Shown: one piece after another, positions 61,491 to 64,000 of the stretch
Position numbering within the stretch: position 1 is the stretch's first letter
Layout: each line of letters starts with the position of its first letter
NCBI RefSeq assembly: GCF_016587375.1
Contig: NZ_BNJG01000002.1
Span: 2,581,228 to 2,645,227 of the forward strand
Direction of reading: 5' to 3'
Length of the DNA stretch: 64,000 nucleotides
DNA from: Ktedonobacter robiniae
Lineage (GTDB): Bacteria > Chloroflexota > Ktedonobacteria > Ktedonobacterales > Ktedonobacteraceae
Position numbers and translations under genes: made by a program
Notes under the pieces: generated by a model
Database searches by the model: none
What the model was told of the DNA's origin: nothing
Seen by the model: the letters and a program-made list of their open reading frames with translations, nothing else

Positions 61491-63398
61491 ATGACCAGTA
61501 TCGCTGATGGATCAGTAATCGTCCAGACCTCATCTGAGTCTGTTCCCTCGATTCCCTCCTGGTTTGGCGAAGTCGTGCTGATTGCCAAGCACTTGCACAA
61601 GAACGGTGTCCTGACTAAGATCAACGAGGAGGTACACTTTGCGCGCCGTCGTTTCGGGCACTACGAGGTCATCGACTTTCTCGCAGTTCTTTTCGGCTCG
61701 GCTATGCCATCAGCGGGGAACGCACCCTGGAAGGGTTCTACCAGAGACTTCAGCCCTTTGCAGGGCCTTTCATGGCCCTCTTTGAGCGTGCTCAGTTGCC
61801 CGCCCGTTCAACGCTCTCACGCTTTTTGGCAGCGCTGACTGAGGCACCCATCGAAGCTCTGCGCACACTCTTTCTCGATGATCTCCTCAGCCGCCCGCTC
61901 TCGCACGAGAACCCCACTGGAAGCCTGGTGGATCGAGAGAGAGGTGAGTGGATGGTCTTTGATATCGATGGCACGCGTGAGGCGGCTCGTCAACGCGCCT
62001 TGCCCCAAACCGAAGAACTGCCCCTGCCTCTCGTCGGCTCGATGAGATCTGTGCTCCTGGTTACCGAGGGCGCAAACGTGGGCAAGTGGTGCGGACTCGC
62101 ACGGTCATCAGCCAAGCCCACAGTTTCCAGTGGCTCGGCTCCTTTGGCAACCGAGGCAACGGGCTCTACCGGGAGGAACTGCGGCAGGGCAAAGCCGCCA
62201 TCAGTCGTTACCAGGCTTTCCATCAGCTCCCGCGCGAACGCTGCCTGCTTCGGCTCGACGGACAATATGGCATGGGGGCCGTGCTTGCAGACCTGGCTGG
62301 CTTCGCCTTTGTGACACGCGGCAAGGAGTACGCGGTGCTCGATCATCCTCTCGTCCAGGCACGTTTGTACCTGCCCCCGATCAGATCCAACAGCGCCCGG
62401 AAAGCCAGATGGTGCGCAGCCTCTACGACTGCCCAGAGGTACCGGTTGGACCTGAGGGGGTGCTGTACCGCGTGGTGGTGGCAACTCATCAAGCTTCCCA
62501 AAAGAAGAGTCCCGTTGGCGTCACGCGTGCGGGCATCGTCTATGAACTCTTCTTCACCAACCTTCCGCAGCAGGCATTCACCGCTTCTGACGTTGTTGAG
62601 TTGTATCTGCATCGCGGGGCCTTTGAACCGATCCTCTCAGATGAAGACATCGAGCAGGACCCCGACAGGTGGTGCAGCCACGCGGCCTGGGGGCAGGAAG
62701 CCTGGCAGATCATCAGCCAATGGGTCTGGAATATCCGACTCGAACTGGGGCATCAACTGGAGCCAACGCCTGTGCGCACGACCGAATTTGCTCCTGCTCT
62801 TCCACCTTCTTCACCGCACACGGCTCCCCCCTCGGGCTATGCTCCCCCTCACGTGGGCCTGCCCTGGAAAGCAGGTCGCTTCTCAGGACAAGACTTTGTT
62901 CTCCAGCCCGATGGGACGTTGCGTTGTCCTGCTAATCAGAAACTGATCCCGCATGAGCAACGTAGAGAAGACGATGGAAGCCTACGTGTCGTGTATGGAG
63001 CCAGCATTCGCAGTTGTCGTCCCTGTCCGCTGCGTGAGCAGTGCCAGTGGAATGGCAACGCCACGGCAAAGCCGCGCCAGGTCAGCGTCCTCTTGCATCC
63101 TCTCCAGGTGGGTTCTGCCCCGCTGCTCTGGCGGGATTGGAGCCGCAGAGCACACTGGCGCGCCTGTCTGCAACTCGTGCGACACCAACGCATCGAGGTG
63201 AGCCTGCTATCTCCTACCACTACTTCGCCAGGCGAGGCGGAAGCGATCCTGTCCCGCGCACAACGCGCGCACTATCGTCTCCCATGGCAAGAGCGGCTGG
63301 CTCGCAATGCTCGCGTTTCAATAGCTGGGCAAGTGACGATCAGACTCTTTGGTGTCCCAGAAAGCTTTGCCACCTCGCTCGGTTTGGCGACGGCTTAA
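61491..63398 (+). pseudogene. IS1182-like transposase with three frameshifts
   Basis: The full gene can be followed through three frames. MTSIADGSVIVQTSSESVPS and ARRRFGHYEVIDFLAVLFG run to ~61690, where TCGGC is duplicated (5 bp). Then YAISGERTLEGFYQRLQPFA to WMVFDIDGTREAARQRALPQ (a catalytic Asp). A change near 62025 gives RRLDEICAPGYRGRKRGQVV and CLLRLDGQYGMGAVLADL. A third change at a C-run near 62374 gives the C-terminal two-thirds, including SDEDIEQDPDRWCSHAAWGQ and a C..C..C cluster (CRPCPLREQC). GGAGG precedes the start. It cannot make an active enzyme. Confidence 0.8.
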
Positions 63399-63432
63399 CA
63401 TCGTCTTGACAACTGGTGGGTTCCCTCTTCTC

Positions 63433-63475
63433 GGAGAAGCTTGCTTCTCCGCGTGGGGCCTCATGGCCTTTTTTT
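63433..63475 (+). terminator. Rho-independent terminator after the transposase relic
   Basis: GGAGAAGC-TT-GCTTCTCC (63433-63450) is a perfect 8-bp hairpin; a second short GGCC-TCAT-GGCC hairpin (63457-63468) is followed by seven T. This is a plausible terminator for plus-strand transcription. Confidence 0.6.
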
Positions 63476-63923
63476 CCTCTCTATCCTCCTGTTTCTGCCT
63501 TCTCTAGCAGGCTGAGCGTCCGGTTTTGAGCCACTTTCGCTCCTCAGATCAGCTTTAGCTCTGCAACAATCTCGTTGCGCAACTCGTGGGGAGTTCCAGG
63601 TTATGCTTCTCTTTTTGAACTACTGGCTATGATATGTTTCAAAAACTGAACCGTAAAACGATTCTGCAAAGCGCTGAAGCGAGGATAGGAGCCAAGTGCT
63701 GGTCAGCTTTTGCGTCAAAGGACTGGTTAAGATCCATGTCAAAGCACACATCTCTTGCTCATACTGGCTTGTTTTGTGAACTTGCTCACATATCTCTGTT
63801 TCTATGGAACAAAAAGGAGAGAGCCGACGATAGATATAGTGAGAAACAAAAAATTGATGGGTTCTTATGCTAGAAGCCAGAGCCCGTAAAAACCTCTTCC
63901 TTGGAAAATGAGGAAAAACAATT
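63476..63923. other. Intergenic region, no recognisable gene
   Basis: About 450 bp preceding the lipoprotein at the right edge; it should hold its promoter. Nothing else recognised. Confidence 0.35.
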
Positions 63924-64000
63924 ATGTTACGTAAAATTTCACTGATGTGTATTCCGCTTTGCCTTATCCTGCTTGCTATTCTCTCCGCCTGTGGCACTCC
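63924..64000 (+). CDS. Lipoprotein signal peptide, partial (runs off right edge)
   Basis: The last 77 bp encode MLRKISLMCIPLCLILLAIL followed by SACGTP: a basic n-region, a hydrophobic core and a lipobox (LSAC-G) with the Cys near residue 23. ATGAGG lies 12 bp upstream. This is the start of an exported lipoprotein, perhaps a substrate-binding protein; its identity lies beyond the window. Confidence 0.75.
   Translation, partial: MLRKISLMCIPLCLILLAILSACGT

Overview
The window reads as accessory DNA from a Chloroflexota bacterium, most likely of class Ktedonobacteria. That is an inference from content: a large MalT-type LuxR regulator, many TetR/MFS pairs, PAS/GAF histidine kinases, LLM-family flavoproteins and an unusually dense mix of broken insertion sequences (IS6, IS3, IS5, IS630, IS701, ISL3, ISAzo13 and a 1182-like family). 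I saw no rRNA, tRNA, CRISPR array, phage structural gene or replication origin.

Layout. 1-10.1 kb: ordinary metabolic and transport genes, namely an MFS exporter running off the left edge, an alpha/beta hydrolase, a MalT-like regulator, a PIG-L deacetylase with a GPH-type sugar symporter, and an LLM oxidoreductase with an NmrA-like reductase. 10.1-16 kb: a YtxH-like mini-gene, a GlxA-type AraC regulator, a PAS-PAS histidine kinase and an HD-domain protein, with IS6 debris. 16-22.5 kb: an intact IS6 element, then a decayed efflux/short-chain dehydrogenase/TetR/ABC cluster with in-frame stops, and a TetR plus DUF2269-like pair. 22.5-29.6 kb: an IS graveyard around a peptidase E, a frameshifted hypothetical and a methyltransferase. 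30-36 kb: a two-gene ABC exporter with its TetR, a serine hydrolase and an IS5 element. 37-44.4 kb and 52.9-54.7 kb: scattered pieces of Tn7-like transposition genes (TnsA-like, TnsB-like, TnsC-like). The complete TnsC-like ATPase carries an extra Cys-rich tail that recurs in a second fragment. 39.6-43 kb: a TetR/MFS/LLM group with two identical palindromic operators. 44-51.5 kb: a GAF histidine kinase, a TetR, a GlcD-GlcE-like fusion and another MFS exporter. 57-64 kb: a P-loop kinase, a lipoprotein, a RibD/DHFR-like reductase and more broken transposases.

The most notable object is at 54,689-56,631. Two nearly identical 112-bp MITE-like repeats in inverted orientation flank a complete MFS efflux gene. 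The whole unit is bounded by a 7-bp direct repeat (GAGCACC), as expected if the two small repeats moved the gene as a composite transposon. It sits 10 bp after the stop codon of the TnsC-like gene. Several other non-autonomous elements (11.2, 29.3 and 30.0 kb) and a 21-bp-arm hairpin family (39.1 kb, degenerate relative at 49.5 kb) suggest that miniature elements shape this region.

Gene decay is common. Four non-IS genes contain one premature stop, after which homologous coding continues in the same frame. Two others (the GNAT and SHIIPKF proteins) are broken by small frameshifts.
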